The position numbers were made by a program, and so were the translations under genes. Of a stretch of DNA of 64,000 nt, positions 22,151 to 33,549 are shown one piece after another (position 1 is the stretch's first letter; every line of letters starts with the position of its first letter). The DNA comes from Metellina segmentata (taxonomy: Eukaryota > Arthropoda > Arachnida > Araneae > Tetragnathidae). The stretch spans positions 44,612,437-44,676,436 of the forward strand of contig OX375873.1 in the NCBI GenBank assembly GCA_947359465.1. Reading direction: 5' to 3'. The notes beneath the pieces were generated by a model. The model had not been told where the DNA came from. It worked only from the letters and a program-made list of their open reading frames with translations, and did not search any database.

Positions 22151-24182
22151 GTCTTAGATAAAATCAGCTCTATGTGAATACCGTTAAATGTTGTATTCTC
22201 TTCTTACCTTTAAAGTTTATGAAGTAAGTTGTTTCCAAACGCTATGTGTGGGGTTTTTTTTTTCTTAAAAAGGGCAAATTTTGTAGCAAATAAATAAATA
22301 AATATTTTATTCACGCAATGCAATTGAAGATTTTAATTGTTCTGTAAAGCAATAAGGTAATAAGTTCTTAAAAACTGATTTTTTTTATGACGGCGTTTAT
22401 TCTGATTTCACTGCATGATAATGAGTGTTAGCTAAATTTTATTTTTCTTAAACAGGTATAATTCTCATAAAATAATTATAAATTATTCTCAAAGTTTCTC
22501 TGAGAATAACTGAATCAGGAAATAGAAAATGTGGTCAGGAAACTGGTTTAAATGAATAACTAGCTCTCTTTCTAACTTTTTAATTAGTTAATTCTAGTTT
22601 TGAAATGTCATTTCCTATCTCTATGACTTCGATTCTTGCCATATCAATCGGTGTACTGTTATGCATAACAAAATAATTAAAAGAGTACAAATTTCATAAA
22701 TGTTTAAACTAGATAACCGGTAATCAGTTTACATCCAAACGTACTTTTCAACGTAACCTGAACCTATCTGATACTTTCAAAATGTAGCGTCAAAGCTAAA
22801 TCAGGAATACCTGAATCGAGAATGGGTACCTGCTGGTCAAATTCTAATGCTTCTTTTATATAAGCTCAATGAGCATTTCTGCAAGCACTATTTCAGGAAG
22901 TGGAGATAGTATTCATCTTGTTCCCATTCCTTTTACCTTTGTAGCCCGTGATAGACTGCCATCTTCCAGTGTCATCTTGTTGTCTGAAACACAGTGGTCA
23001 TGTACTACAACTGCTCTGTTGATTTACCTCCTCCTCTATGGCCCAGAGGTCACAACCGATTAAGGCCCTGAGTAATGAGCATAGGGTGTTTACAAACTGA
23101 TATCCATGCTTTGGTTTCCACGGTCGCATACAGTCCAAACAAATTGAGCAGTCCTGACGGATAGAGGTCAGCTCCCAAACCAGAAGTATGGGAACTATAT
23201 AATCTTGTCAGACAGCAGCATCGTACCTTGGAATTACTGTCACCAAATTCTCGTGTGTGTATAATGGACATATTTTGGAACACATAGGATTAGGGAACAT
23301 ATAGGACATGATTAGATTTTATTCTTACAGCTTTATACTGCCCAATGTCATCAGTATGATGTCCTTATGGCACGAGTGACTTGAGGTGTTAGCTGAAGTT
23401 ACTTTCGAATCGTCACCATCACCTACTTTTGTCAATGTCTATGACAGAGGTTTGACATTCTATACTGTCAATTTTTACAATATGAAGGCCTCAGTATCTA
23501 ATCTACCATGGTGGTATACCTACGTTTGAATGTTGAAACTGATATTTCCTGAATGCCCTTGCACGGATCAGGATATTTCTTATAATACGTCTTACATAAT
23601 GATGGAAAAACTGTTGCTTCTTTTGAGCCCATCTTTAATTTACAACTATGTAGCAGAACTATTATCACCTCATTTCACCCATTCTATGCTTACTTTGAAG
23701 TTTTAGAACAATTTGTTGAGTTATTTTTAAGCATTGAGAAAAAATAGAATTTGATTATTCTCAATTCCCAAATTATTTTTAATGAAAGTGTACACATTTT
23801 CGTTAAAAATAATTATATCTCATACTTTAATGTAAAGTTAGCGATCCAGTTTTGATATGTATACCGTATATTAAAAAATAAAAAAAAGTCTAATACTACC
23901 ATATTAAATTGTCCAATTTGAACCTTCAAAATGGTAATCTCTCCTTGTAAAAAGTTTCACACATATTTCGTTAGGGTACTTGTAAAATATGTTTCCCTTC
24001 CCTATACTTAGACAGTATAAGTAAATCTCACTGCAATAATATCATTTTGTATTGTTTTTCCATAATTAATTTTGAAAATCTGGTAGTACCTAATTACAAC
24101 ACCTTTTTTATGGGTTACAAATTATAAAATATATAGTGTTAAGAATATTTTTGGTTTACTCAAACAGAACCTCGAAAAAGAT
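22150..24182. other. Unrecognised sequence including a balanced block at 22860-23290
   Basis: The block at 22860-23290 is less AT-rich, with frames open on opposite strands (22869-23063 plus, 23050-23283 minus). Neither has a known motif. It might be more of a retroelement relic, given the LINE fragment nearby, but I see no reverse transcriptase or endonuclease signature. Confidence 0.4.
23771..23814. repeat. 44-bp near-perfect palindrome
   Basis: The arms are AATTATTTTTAATGA and, read on the other strand, AATTATTTTTAACGA: one mismatch in 15. The central AAAGTGTACAC-ATTT continues the pairing with one bulge. Confidence 0.8.
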
Positions 24183-24352
24183 ATTACATTATTTAAGTAT
24201 GCATTTAAATACAAAGGCTCCCGGTATATAGGATTATATTATTTAAATATAAATTTAAATACAGAGGCTGTAAATAGGATTATATTATTTAAATATAAAT
24301 TTAAATACAGAGGCTGTAAGTAGGATTATATGATTTAAATATAAAGGCTGAA
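24183..24352 (+). repeat. 46-bp minisatellite, about 3.5 copies
   Basis: GGATTATATTATTTAAATAT starts at 24231 and 24277, and a variant starts at 24323. Each copy is followed by TACAGAGGCTGTAA or a variant. A partial, diverged copy precedes at 24183. Confidence 0.85.
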
Positions 24353-24429
24353 GTGAGATGAATTGCCTGCCGCTTTGCTGCCTCAAGATTATGAACTCGT
24401 ACAAAATACAGTAGTTTAAGGTAGTCAAA

Positions 24430-24560
24430 TTTTTGCCTCACTGGAGTAACACAACGGACTATTGGAGTCGGTTCGGGATCAATCATGAATGGAAACATCC
24501 GAATATTGTAATTATGAACCATAGTCAGATATGACCAGGAAAACGCATGAGCTCACAGTT
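24430..24560 (-). mobile_element. SINE tail fragment, minus orientation
   Basis: ACTGGAGTAACACAACGG, then GGGATCAATCATGAATGG and TATGAACCATAGTCAGAT, match the 3' half of the family in reverse orientation. The body and head are missing. Confidence 0.7.
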
Positions 24561-24745
24561 GTCTAGGAGATTATATTCTAGTTTGAATCCACGTGTTAAA
24601 AGATTCGAAAGGGATATTAAATATTGTTAATCTCAAAAGCTACTAAGTTTAGGGTCAATAATACACTTATTATATAATTAAATTTCCTAACAAAGCACAT
24701 GATTGCCTAAATATTAAGATTGCATTTTTAAAATTTGTAATACTA

Positions 24746-25366
24746 GGGGGCCTGCCCCCTGCTCGCTAACGCTCGCCAACCCCCGAAGGATTGCTTCGCA
24801 ATCCTCATTGGTTCCCTGCGCGAACCTATGCTCGCTTCGCTCGCCTCAATGAAGACATGTGTCCTAGCAGAAGGGATTGTTTACAAAATATGTTACAAAA
24901 AAAATGTTTTTCAAATCTAAATTTGCTGTATTACAGAAAAAATATATACAGTATCTCTAAAATCAGAATTCAAATGAAAACTTTGTGCAAATTTTGACTC
25001 GAAATGTGAGCGTTGCTTTGAAAATTAAATACCCAGCATGTTGTTTGTGTGTACATTTTCCCAGCACTCAAACGACCCACACTTTTTCATTGAGTTTGTT
25101 GCCGAAAGTTGTAGTGCAAGCGTCTTGTTGAACTATAATTGTTGGCCCTGAAAAGATCCTCCGCTTTCTTTGATTTCTATTATAAACTAACTGCAACAGC
25201 ACATTAAAATTTCCTTCTTTTTTTTCAATAAAATTTTATCCGATAACGGTATAAATTCAATCGATGCGCGAGACTTCGCGATAAACAAACAATCGTACAG
25301 TGTTGCCAAAACGCGATTACAAATAACGTCTTTTTTGCGTGCCACGTAAGAGAATTATATATATAG
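24746..25366. mobile_element. Unclassified interspersed element with GC-rich hairpin head
   Basis: It starts TACTAG followed by a GC-rich head with several fold-backs: GGGGGCCTGCCCCC, GGATTGCTTCGCAATCC and GCTCGCTTCGCTCGC. It appears to end in AGAATTATATATATAGAT. The layout (TACTAG, compact GC-rich head, AT-rich interior, ATA-rich end) resembles the element at 57738-58458. Class unknown; boundaries approximate. Confidence 0.4.
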
Positions 25367-25369
25367 ATA

Positions 25370-26055
25370 ACGCAGCCTGTCCTATTCAGAACCTTGATCC
25401 TTAAAATACATGTAAGCAACCAAAATTGGAATCACACACATTATATCTCACGCTATTTCTTTGAGAAGTCACCAACGTATCAAGTAATCACGTGAAAACC
25501 TCTCTCCAACATTTCTAAAGGTATTTGGATATTTTAATTAACGTTCCATTGAATCAACACAGCGGGCTAGCATTTCAAAAGGACTTACAATTTAAGGCTC
25601 AATTAATTTCAAAAGGTTAATGTTGATTGGATTTATAGAAAGAATAATCGAATATAATGATCGAAATTATTTGAAGTAATTCAAGATTTGTCTTTTCAAC
25701 TCATTGAACGATCGTTGCATGTCGGTATCAAATTCAAATGACAATAAGAAACCCACTTGAAAAGTATGCTTGATGTGCAGGAAAGGTGTTTAATATTGTT
25801 TTAATGCCCAATTACTGAATTCTTTGCCCTTTCAAGGTAACAGCTGACTACTATTTGTAAAGGAGCATCCAAAGGGTGTGTCACCGTTACTCCTGAGACC
25901 ATCACTGCACTTATGCGCTTAAAAACCTGGATTCGATCCCAGAATCTACTCGAAAGCAGACAAATACAATTGCTTTTATATATTTTAAACGGTTCTTAAG
26001 TGGTGTAAGAAAAGAAATAAAAGTCTTCATTTATTCAAAATAAAGAAATAAATTC
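25370..26055. other. Nothing firm; possible tRNA-like scrap at 25880-25960
   Basis: CCTGGATTCGATCCCAG at about 25928 looks like a B-box region, but no matching A box or acceptor stem could be paired, so neither a tRNA gene nor a SINE is called. Confidence 0.4.
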
Positions 26056-26380
26056 ATATTAACTCAGGTCGTGGTGACTAGGTTGGAAGAGCAACAGATT
26101 AGCAACAGGAGGGTTGCTAGTTCGAGACTAGGTCCTTCCAAAAGACCGTCGTGTACAAAGTAAGCTGGTGCTCGTTAATTTTTTGTGGCTTCAAATTTAC
26201 TCCCGTTGGCCTGTTGTGGAAGTTTGGAGAGTGGGGTTCCAGCTCAGGTGTTGCCTCGCCATCTTATCGTGGTTCAAAATAACATGGTGTTGTCCTCGTT
26301 TCTTTCCCGGACAGGCGTCAATAGCCCGTTGTGTTGTTCCAGTACGACGATAGTTAAAAAAGTACCTAGATATTAACTCA
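26056..26380 (+). mobile_element. Full-length SINE, type-2 head, with 11-bp target-site duplication
   Basis: ATATTAACTCA occurs at 26056-26066 and 26370-26380, flanking a 303-bp insert. The head (GGTCGTGGTGACTAGGTTGG with a GCTAGTTCGAGAC B-box-like region at 26130) differs from the type-1 head. The body (GTTTGGAGAGTGGGGTTCC) and tail (AATAGCCCGTTGTGTTG) are shared with the 11225 copy. Short open frames on both strands here are by-products of the repeat. Confidence 0.9.
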
Positions 26381-28070
26381 ACTTTTCCAACCGGCATCCT
26401 ACAAGTGTAATCAATCGCGACAAAGACACCTAATCAGGTAAGGTTATTGAATCATCTAATTAAATTGTAGTAATATGTTTTAGAAGCATGTGAAATACTC
26501 TTAAAACTTGAAAGAAAGCGCAAAAGTATTGAGCATTCATAATACTTAAAAAAGGATTCACGTTTGATATGAGTCGTCTTGTCTGCATTGCTTGTATTTT
26601 AGCAGCTGAAGTTTTGTATTTATGAACAGTGAAACATCGACTAATGCACAACTAGAAAGATGGAGAGGGCAAGTGTAATTTACAGTTGTCCTAAATCAGA
26701 TACAAGTAATGGGGTTTCTTTTCTAATCCCTTTTCTTTTATAAGGAAGTAAACTTTTTTCATACTGTTTAAAGTATTAAAGCAATATTTGAGTATAGATA
26801 AAAGAAAGAGACGGCACAATTCGTCCACATAAGTAATTTTAATAGAGTATTTTGAAGTGATAAGTTCACACATGTTAAACCAAAATCGTTACATCGCGTT
26901 ACAACTTGGTGATGTCCTGTACATTGGCATAGACATCATAGTTTCTTCTCTAAACACGAAACCAATACACATAAAAAGAATTTAAAAAATCAAAATGGAT
27001 TTTGAGTCACATGGTTCAGACAAAATTTACCTAAAACTATTCTATCTGCTGCTGAAGAACAAGATGTGCTCCACAGTATCTCTTCCTAAGGTAAATCAAA
27101 AATGTATCTGTATTTGTAAAGTGGAATTTCGACAAGTTGACCTGATTGCCAATATGACCTGTCCTAGCTTTGGTGGCAAAGATGTTAAAACTGAAGATAG
27201 ATAACATTTAGCTGAACATTTTATCAGCTTTTAGTCATTTGTATACGTAAATTATCATCTTTGATGGGACACAGTCAATATGTTTGGCGATTATCTAATG
27301 ACTTTCGAAGACTGTCTACGATGTTTAGACACAAAATCATTCAAAATTCAATGCTCATTTAGATCAAACCATGTTTCATCATCCTAATTGAATTTAGTGT
27401 AAATAATCTATTTTAGATAATCAATCAGCAATTCGTCTTAAATTAAATTAGAGTGGGATCTCGCATTTCTTGAACAAAATTATTCCGAAACTTCAAAGAG
27501 CAGCGATAAACTGACAATTACCTTGATTAATTCAAATTAGTAACGCAAGAAACAAGAACGAGACATCCTCGTTTAATAATTCAGAGACATCGATCTCATT
27601 TACGCCTGTGAAAGAGATTTCAAACAAACCAGCAGAAGAGACGAAAATTTTACTTTCTCTTACCTAATACCAAATATTTACTGAAAGCAAGTTCTATCAC
27701 AAAAACACTACAGCTAATTACATTTAGATTAATAGAAAAACCTCTAATTAGAGAGTGTCAGACATAATTACGATTCTAACCTATTATGAGTCATACAAAA
27801 AATAATGCCAACTTCAAATCTATAAAATACACGGTTGGGTATTATGAGGATAAGACGAAGTTCTATGTAGAAACTATTTTGTGTAATTCTAAGCAAAGAT
27901 ATAGACTGGTAAATTGACAGAAATCGCATTAAATTGTTCTGAATATAAAGATAATATCTAATATGATGTAGGCTTGCTAGCTTCTCCAGCAATTTATTAT
28001 TTTGAATATTTATTTACCCTGTGTAGAAGATAATTTCTTTCTACTTCGATTCTATTAATTAACGAAAGCA
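26381..28070. other. Mostly unrecognised; balanced block at 27400-27750
   Basis: The block at 27400-27750 contains homeodomain-type words (TAATCAATCAGCAATTCG, CTTGATTAATTCAAATTAG) in non-repetitive sequence and could be regulatory. The remainder shows nothing. A plus-strand frame at 26995-27204 has no recognisable motif. Confidence 0.3.
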
Positions 28071-28071
28071 T

Positions 28072-28620
28072 TATAATATAATTTTTACACCCTTGAAAAC
28101 TTTTATGAATCTAATTTTCTTTGGAAATAGAGTGCTAAAATAATTCATACTTCAACATCGAATCGAATGAATTGGGCAGTTGAGACAGGTTATTCCATAA
28201 GTAATAGTTCCAATTAAGCAGATTGCTGCGGATAAGTCCTGTTTTAAGAATTCCTGTTTTAAAAGGACAACCGAACTTTACATTAAGGATGTATATTTTT
28301 TTAAGTGTTCAATTGTGCTTGTAAATTGTGTTCTAACTAGAACGAGTTCAAGTGTAAGAAGCAAATTTATCTCATTCTGTGCCATTCTTTAAAATCAAAT
28401 CAGTTCTACTAATTTTTTTAATCATTATATATTATAATAATTTTTACACCCTTATAAGTTCTTATGAATATAATTTAATTTTCTTTAGCAATGGGGTGCT
28501 AAAATAATTCATACTTCAAAATTGAATCGAATGAATTGGACAGTCACAGGTTACACGATAAGTAATAGTTTCAATTAAGCAGTTTGGTGAGGATACGTTT
28601 TGGTAAAAGGATTCCTTTTC
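28072..28620. repeat. Tandem duplication, 364-bp offset
   Basis: GTGCTAAAATAATTCATACT starts at 28132 and 28496. The surrounding words (TTTTTACACCCTT, GAATCGAATGAATTGG, TAAGTAATAGTT, CAATTAAGCAG) keep order in both. They are clearly diverged, so the duplication is not recent. Confidence 0.85.
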
Positions 28621-29735
28621 TAATTTTATAAACGTAGTTCGTACTACTTTGACGATTTTCTCGATGTTCAAATGAATTTTTAAGCAATTGTTTAGTTTAT
28701 AGTAATATTAATATTGATATTTTTGTAACCCAATGTTTGAAATAAAAACTTTTTTCAAGTATTATCTTTCAGCATTGAAACATGCTAGTTCAGCATGTAC
28801 TTTTGAATTTTAAGCTCTTGCTAAACGTATATTTCAGAGTGAAAATTAAATTAGATTGTGTTTATAGTCATATATATTTGAATACTTCCAGAATAATGCA
28901 CCTTGAAAAATGTCTGTATAAACTTATTTTAAGCTTGATTAATAAAAAGTTTTTACTGTAACCGGAGAAAGCCAAAGAACTTTGTACGAATGCAGGCAAA
29001 AAATAACTTCGCCGATACCAAACTTTACCAAAATCAGTTAGTTATTCACGCATTAATAGTTATTAACAATTCAATAAAATAAATTCATACAGTCAGACAT
29101 ATAACTTATGAATAACGTTGTTTGTGCAATTTTTTTTAAGTTTTGTAAGGACAAGGAAGAAATATAGAAAGAATTACCTTAAAAATAAGTATTTTATTGG
29201 GATTTGATTCGTATACTTCACATCAATATCAATTTATGGATAAACTTTACTTTCCGTAAATTTATTTCTGATATCAAAATAAAAATGTTCTTTTAGGGAT
29301 TGTAGAAAATTGCCATGTCTATCCATGCTGTGCATTTTGCACATACAAAGGTAATTCTCCCAAATCATCGAGAGATAAAAAAAATGCTGACAGTTAGATA
29401 GACTTTGCAGACACACACAAAAAAGATCCATCTCTTATAAATGTGAATGTTGTTTACACGTGGGAAATCATCACATGTTCAAGCACCTCAAAGAAGGATT
29501 CACTTTTAGATGATACGCACTTCTGACAACAAGATCCCACCTTTCTCTTCTAAGCGGGGTTAGAAAAGAGTGAAACGCTCTGTAAAACTGAGAATACAAT
29601 CATTGTTTTAAAAATCTAGGCTGCCATTTTACCACGATATAGAACTTTTAAATTTAGCATGATAGAGCTGTAAAGGTAAAGGTAAATTTAGTCAAAAATA
29701 ACTGAAACTGAAATTTATGTATTGTATTTATTGAT
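28620..29735. other. AT-rich stretch, nothing recognisable
   Basis: No repeat family or coding signal recognised. Confidence 0.55.
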
Positions 29736-29738
29736 GAT

Positions 29739-29907
29739 CTCCAAGTGGTTTTGACGAGATATATCGTTTATCAACACTCGACCAGTCTTGATAATGACGA
29801 GATATTTCGTCATCAAGGTACTGTCGATATTTTTTATCGTGATGCGATCAAGATCTGTTTAGTTAATCTAATCATGAGATACCTCACCGAGTCAACCACC
29901 AGTAGTG
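29739..29907. mobile_element. Palindrome-bearing piggyBac-like MITE, copy 3
   Basis: The left end is CTCCAAGTGGTTTTGACGAG. The right end read inward is CACTACTGGTGGTTGACTCG, preceded by TTAA at 29908-29911. The interior has TAATGACGAGATATTTCGTC, a one-base variant of the palindrome. Confidence 0.65.
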
Positions 29908-29911
29908 TTAA

Positions 29912-30668
29912 GGAGAAGTATTTATTATTTTTATTTATAATTTTTAAATTTTGTAAATATAATCAAACCAGTTTTAATTGTGTTAGTATTATTTGACAAA
30001 AATTTAGCTAATTTTATCAGCCATACATTTAAAAATGTTTGAGCAACAACTAATTAATAATTAATTCGTTCCTAAATTCATATTTTAAATAATAGCCCAT
30101 GGAAATTGTTACATTTATTTATTTAATTCCTCCAGCTCTTCAGTCAAATTAGATCTTGCGCAAAACAAATGACTGCTTAAAATAGAAATATATCCTATTT
30201 TAAGTGTCATGAAAATGCATACCCTCCTCAGAAAAATAAGCATGTACGGTTTTCCTAAACCTATATTTTTTTTGTAAAAGGAATCAAACGTTTCTAACGA
30301 GACATGTATTCTCTGTAATTGGACACATAACTTTACTTAACATACTTTTTACATTCGGAATGAATCGGGAATAACTAAGATTTCAGCTTTAAAAGAGTTC
30401 AAATTTTCGGCATAAAAAAAGGCAGAAATAGAGGGCTCTTGAATAGATGCTCTTTGTTTGATTCAAAGCACCTTAATTTTGCTACTATATTAACAGTTAC
30501 ATTTTTTACTCTTACCATTTTAATACCCTAAATTTAATCATAACAACATGGAAGGGGGAATTTGCAAAGATCTATGAAAATCCACTTTCCTCCTCTTCAG
30601 GGGTTGTTAAATTGAAAAGACAACTACAATTTTCACTCTTAAAATTAAGGATCCAAACAAATAGATAG
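29912..30668. other. AT-rich stretch, nothing recognisable
   Basis: No recognised feature. Confidence 0.55.
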
Positions 30669-30669
30669 T

Positions 30670-30946
30670 TGAACTTCAATCGCACTGGAGCAACGCAAGG
30701 AAACATTGGAGAAGATCCGTGATCAATCCTGAAGGCCGAGGACAACACCTCGTAATTTGAACCACGGTCAGATGACGAGGACAACACCAGAGCTGGTACC
30801 CCACTATCCAAACTTCCACACAACTGGACATTTGGGGCCCCGACAGATTTAAAGTGCCCCCACGTACTCAATGGCATTGGGTTGGATCTAGTTTTCAACT
30901 TCTAGTTAATAATCTGCCACTCCACTAATTGGGCTACCGTGGCACT
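30670..30946 (-). mobile_element. SINE copy, type-2 head, minus orientation
   Basis: The tail begins near CGCACTGGAGCAACGCAAGG (30681). The body includes ACCACGGTCAGATGACGAGG and GGTACCCCACTATCCAAAC. The tRNA-like head lies at 30890-30946. Open frames in this stretch are repeat-derived. Confidence 0.85.
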
Positions 30947-32061
30947 AGAATCAAAATAGAACCATAAACTTGTAGTTTGGTTTATAATATGGAGTGATCA
31001 ATTAATTAAAACGTCTTGAATAAAATCTTACATTTTATTCATAACTCTGTCAATGAAGTGTAAATATTTATTTATTTATTGTCTCCACAGAAAAATATTT
31101 AATTGAAGGCAACAAAAATATGTCATCTTAAAAAATGCAATAAAAAAGACCTGCACAAGTACATTAAGAATATAGATAAAAGCAAAACACTTTATTGTAT
31201 CCGATTATCATGTACTTCTTAATGCAGAATAGCTGTTTTGTCAACGTTCCCTTTCAAAGATCATTAATATTTTGCAAGTTGTATTCGTACCATCTAATCG
31301 GTTAATAGTTGTTCTATAAAATGTTATATAGCTCTAATCAAAATAAAGTGTAGATAAATCCATACTATAAACTATATGTTTTGCTCCTAAATGTATTCTA
31401 TAAACGAAAAAATCTCACCTTTCGAAGAAAATTTTAAGAGAACTCTGCCTAGATCCAAACCTTTCATTCATTTTACATGCGTTGTAGTGTCAGAAAACTT
31501 GTTTCTTATTTTACCTCTTTCAGTTTTCGTAATAATATATTTTGAATTTTTAATGCTCTGTAGATAAAACCAAATAAAGCTGCTACATTCACATTTTTCG
31601 ATTACAAAACATTGATATTTTATTTTACATCACTTTAGATGCATGGGACACTCCAGTAGAAATGTGCATTTGGAAAGAAAGACTTATCGCTCATTTTTTT
31701 CTCCCGAACTCGCTGTATAATTAAGTAGGGGATTGTATCGAAATTTAAGATTCACTTACAGAAATATTGTTTTATCAGAAAACTCATCCGGAATTACTTG
31801 CCGTATTGCGCATTCCGAGAAGTATAATAGACATTCCTAACACAGAGATGTTATACGAATCAAGTACTTTGCTTTTGACGTGGGGCTTCGTGGAAATATC
31901 TGGGATAAATTCATTTTTATCCGGCCCCTATTCATTCACATTGTCCATGCTCCTCACGATCTGGCAGCTCGAATACCTCGCCTTCTGGAACTTCTTCTCT
32001 ACCATTTTTTCTTTCTTATTCTTTCCCTTATTCTTTTCCCTTTTTCCCCTTTTCCACTAAC
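30947..32061. other. AT-rich stretch, nothing firm
   Basis: Two overlapping plus-strand frames at 31767-32101 lie in T-rich sequence opposite a minus-strand exon candidate. I take them as shadows. Confidence 0.45.
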
Positions 32062-32309
32062 CTTTCTTGCCTTTTCTTCTTATTGGGGCGTCATCTACTG
32101 AATTCTTAGCATCTCTCTCCATCGGCCGCAATTCTGTAGCAATTTCAGTAATACTCGCTTTTACGTTTGTGTTTTGCATAACAGTTTGCGAGTGTATTTC
32201 AATTTCCTCGTCCCCGGCCTCTGTGTACCAGTAATGATAAGACCTTTTTTCGTAAAGCAGTCGCGCCTTATACGTTTCCTCTCGATTCAGACCATGCCTT
32301 CGAGTCCCC
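32062..32309 (-). CDS. Candidate internal exon of an unrecognised gene
   Basis: On the minus strand a strong 3' splice site (CATTTCTGTATAG, with a T-rich tract) precedes 32309, and a strong donor (AAAG then GTTAGT) follows 32062. The 248-nt segment is open throughout. It encodes RGTRRHGLNREETYKARLLY, then a charged stretch EAGDEEIEIHSQT, then NVKASITEIATELRPMERD, and ends in a basic RRKGKK. I know no matching family. A paralogous, stop-containing copy lies 5' in transcript order at 32535-32686, which argues that this unit was once a real exon that duplicated. It could still be part of an unknown transposon. No partner exons were identified. Confidence 0.4.
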
Positions 32310-32534
32310 CTATACAGAAATGAAAAATAAAAAGCTGTTTGTTGTGCTGTAAAAATCTGGGAATTAAGCAAAACTGAAATTGAGAAAGGGTTTCGCATGT
32401 CATGTCACAGTAAAGTGGATTTTAATCTGTTGTCGGTTGCATTAATTTCAGCAATGCCTATGTTGAGTTTTTCTCACATTATCTTCCGTTTTAAGGGGCA
32501 TGGAAACATCTAATTTCTATATAATATTACGATT

Positions 32535-32686
32535 AAGGCGTCATCTACTGATTTATTAGCATCACTCTACATTGGTCACAGTTCTGAAGCAGTTTCAGTA
32601 ATATTCGCTTTTACGTCGATGTTTTGCGTAACAGTTGGCGAATACATTTCAATTTCGTAGTCCTCCGCTGATAGCTGAAAAGATCA
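32535..32686 (-). pseudogene. Decayed duplicate of the 32062-32309 exon
   Basis: After a consensus 3' splice site (CTCTGATCTTTTCAG) the minus strand reads LSAEDYEIEMYSPTVTQNID, then VKANITETASEL, then a stop, P-M, a second stop, then SDANKSVDDALI. This aligns without gaps to the 32062-32309 candidate (DEEIEIHSQTVMQNTN and so on). Two in-frame stops make it non-functional as a long exon. Confidence 0.55.
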
Positions 32687-32973
32687 GAGGAAAGACGAAG
32701 TGGACGAGCATTAAATAAATTTCAAGAGTTGGAGATACTCGTATAGTCAATATTATGCAATCCGATAAAATGAGATGGAATGTTTAATTTGATTTCAAAC
32801 CTTCACATTTCTTGCACTAAACTTAACCTTAACCCATTAATTAACATTCGTGGTTTATTTTCTTGTAAAAACTACCCTGTAGTGGATATCCTCTGATGGA
32901 AAGATTTCTTTGAAATTGGCAACTGTTCTGGATGACAGGCAGTTGGTTTTCCTACTTTATCTAGCTTCACATA

Positions 32974-33547
32974 TAACCTATTTGTACAAAAGGATTTGGA
33001 CAATTTGCATGTTTTTCAGAAAAATGCTTTATTATTCTATTTAATAACAAGTAGGCCCTCATTCAGATTGTATTACAGCTGCAACATGTCGATGCATACT
33101 TTCCACATTTTTTCTGTAAGTCAGGGCAGGAATAACTCGTCATGCCTCTTGCAAGGCTATGAAAAGATATTGTTGTGAAGATGGGCATGCTTGGTGGTGT
33201 CACAATCGCCCCTCCAGTTTGTCACACAAAGACTCGATCGGATTGAGATCGAGGCTGTAAACAGGCCAGTCAAGCAAATTCACCTCATTTTCAGGAAACA
33301 AGTCCAGAACACATTTTGCATTATAACACGGAACTCGATCCTGTTGGAAGAAACAACCATCATCGCCGTAGTATTGACATAGTGTTGTCAAGGCCGAATC
33401 ATCCAAAACTTCGAGGTACACGACAACGCTCATGATACCAGGTACATAAGGCAATGGGCCGAGTCCTAAACCGGAAAAGCAACCCTGCACTGATGGAACC
33501 TTCTCCGAATATCAGCAGTGTCCAAATACTTTTGTCCATATAGTGCA
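32974..33547 (-). mobile_element. Internally deleted Tc1-like transposon
   Basis: The inverted termini are TTTGTACAAAAGGATTTGGA near 32981-33000 and, read inward from the right, ATGGACAAAAGTATTTGGAC near 33520-33540. TA dinucleotides lie immediately outside both ends (32972-32973, 33548-33549), as Tc1/mariner insertion requires. The 574-bp element retains only the C-terminal transposase half next to the right terminus. The DNA-binding half is deleted. Confidence 0.85.
33041..33490 (-). pseudogene. Tc1-family transposase, C-terminal half, inactivated
   Basis: The minus strand opens with QGCFSGLGLGPLPYVPGIMS, the conserved W/Q-G-C-F-S-x-x-G-x-G-P-L block of Tc1 transposases. It continues with CFFQQDRVPCYNAKCV (second catalytic Asp) and DWPVYSLDLNPIESL (catalytic Glu). 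I count 34 residues between this Asp and Glu, matching the DD34E family. After EGRL the frame breaks; ALQEA, a stop, RVIPALTYRKNVESMHRHVA and GPTCY-stop follow in shifted frame. The helix-turn-helix region and the first catalytic Asp are missing. It cannot encode an active enzyme. Confidence 0.9.
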
Positions 33548-33549
33548 TA

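Noticed and set aside
25880..25960. tRNA-like CCTGGATTCGATCCCAG
   Set aside because: Only the T-arm-like part is present; no A box or pairing stems could be laid out.
26168..26397. Three overlapping short frames on both strands
   Set aside because: All lie inside the SINE at 26067-26369.
30572..30898. 108-codon minus-strand frame
   Set aside because: Mostly SINE sequence read through; the same phrases appear in other SINE copies with stops.
31767..32101. Two plus-strand frames of 97 and 73 codons
   Set aside because: T-rich sequence that in part lies opposite a minus-strand exon candidate; no motif and no splice context.
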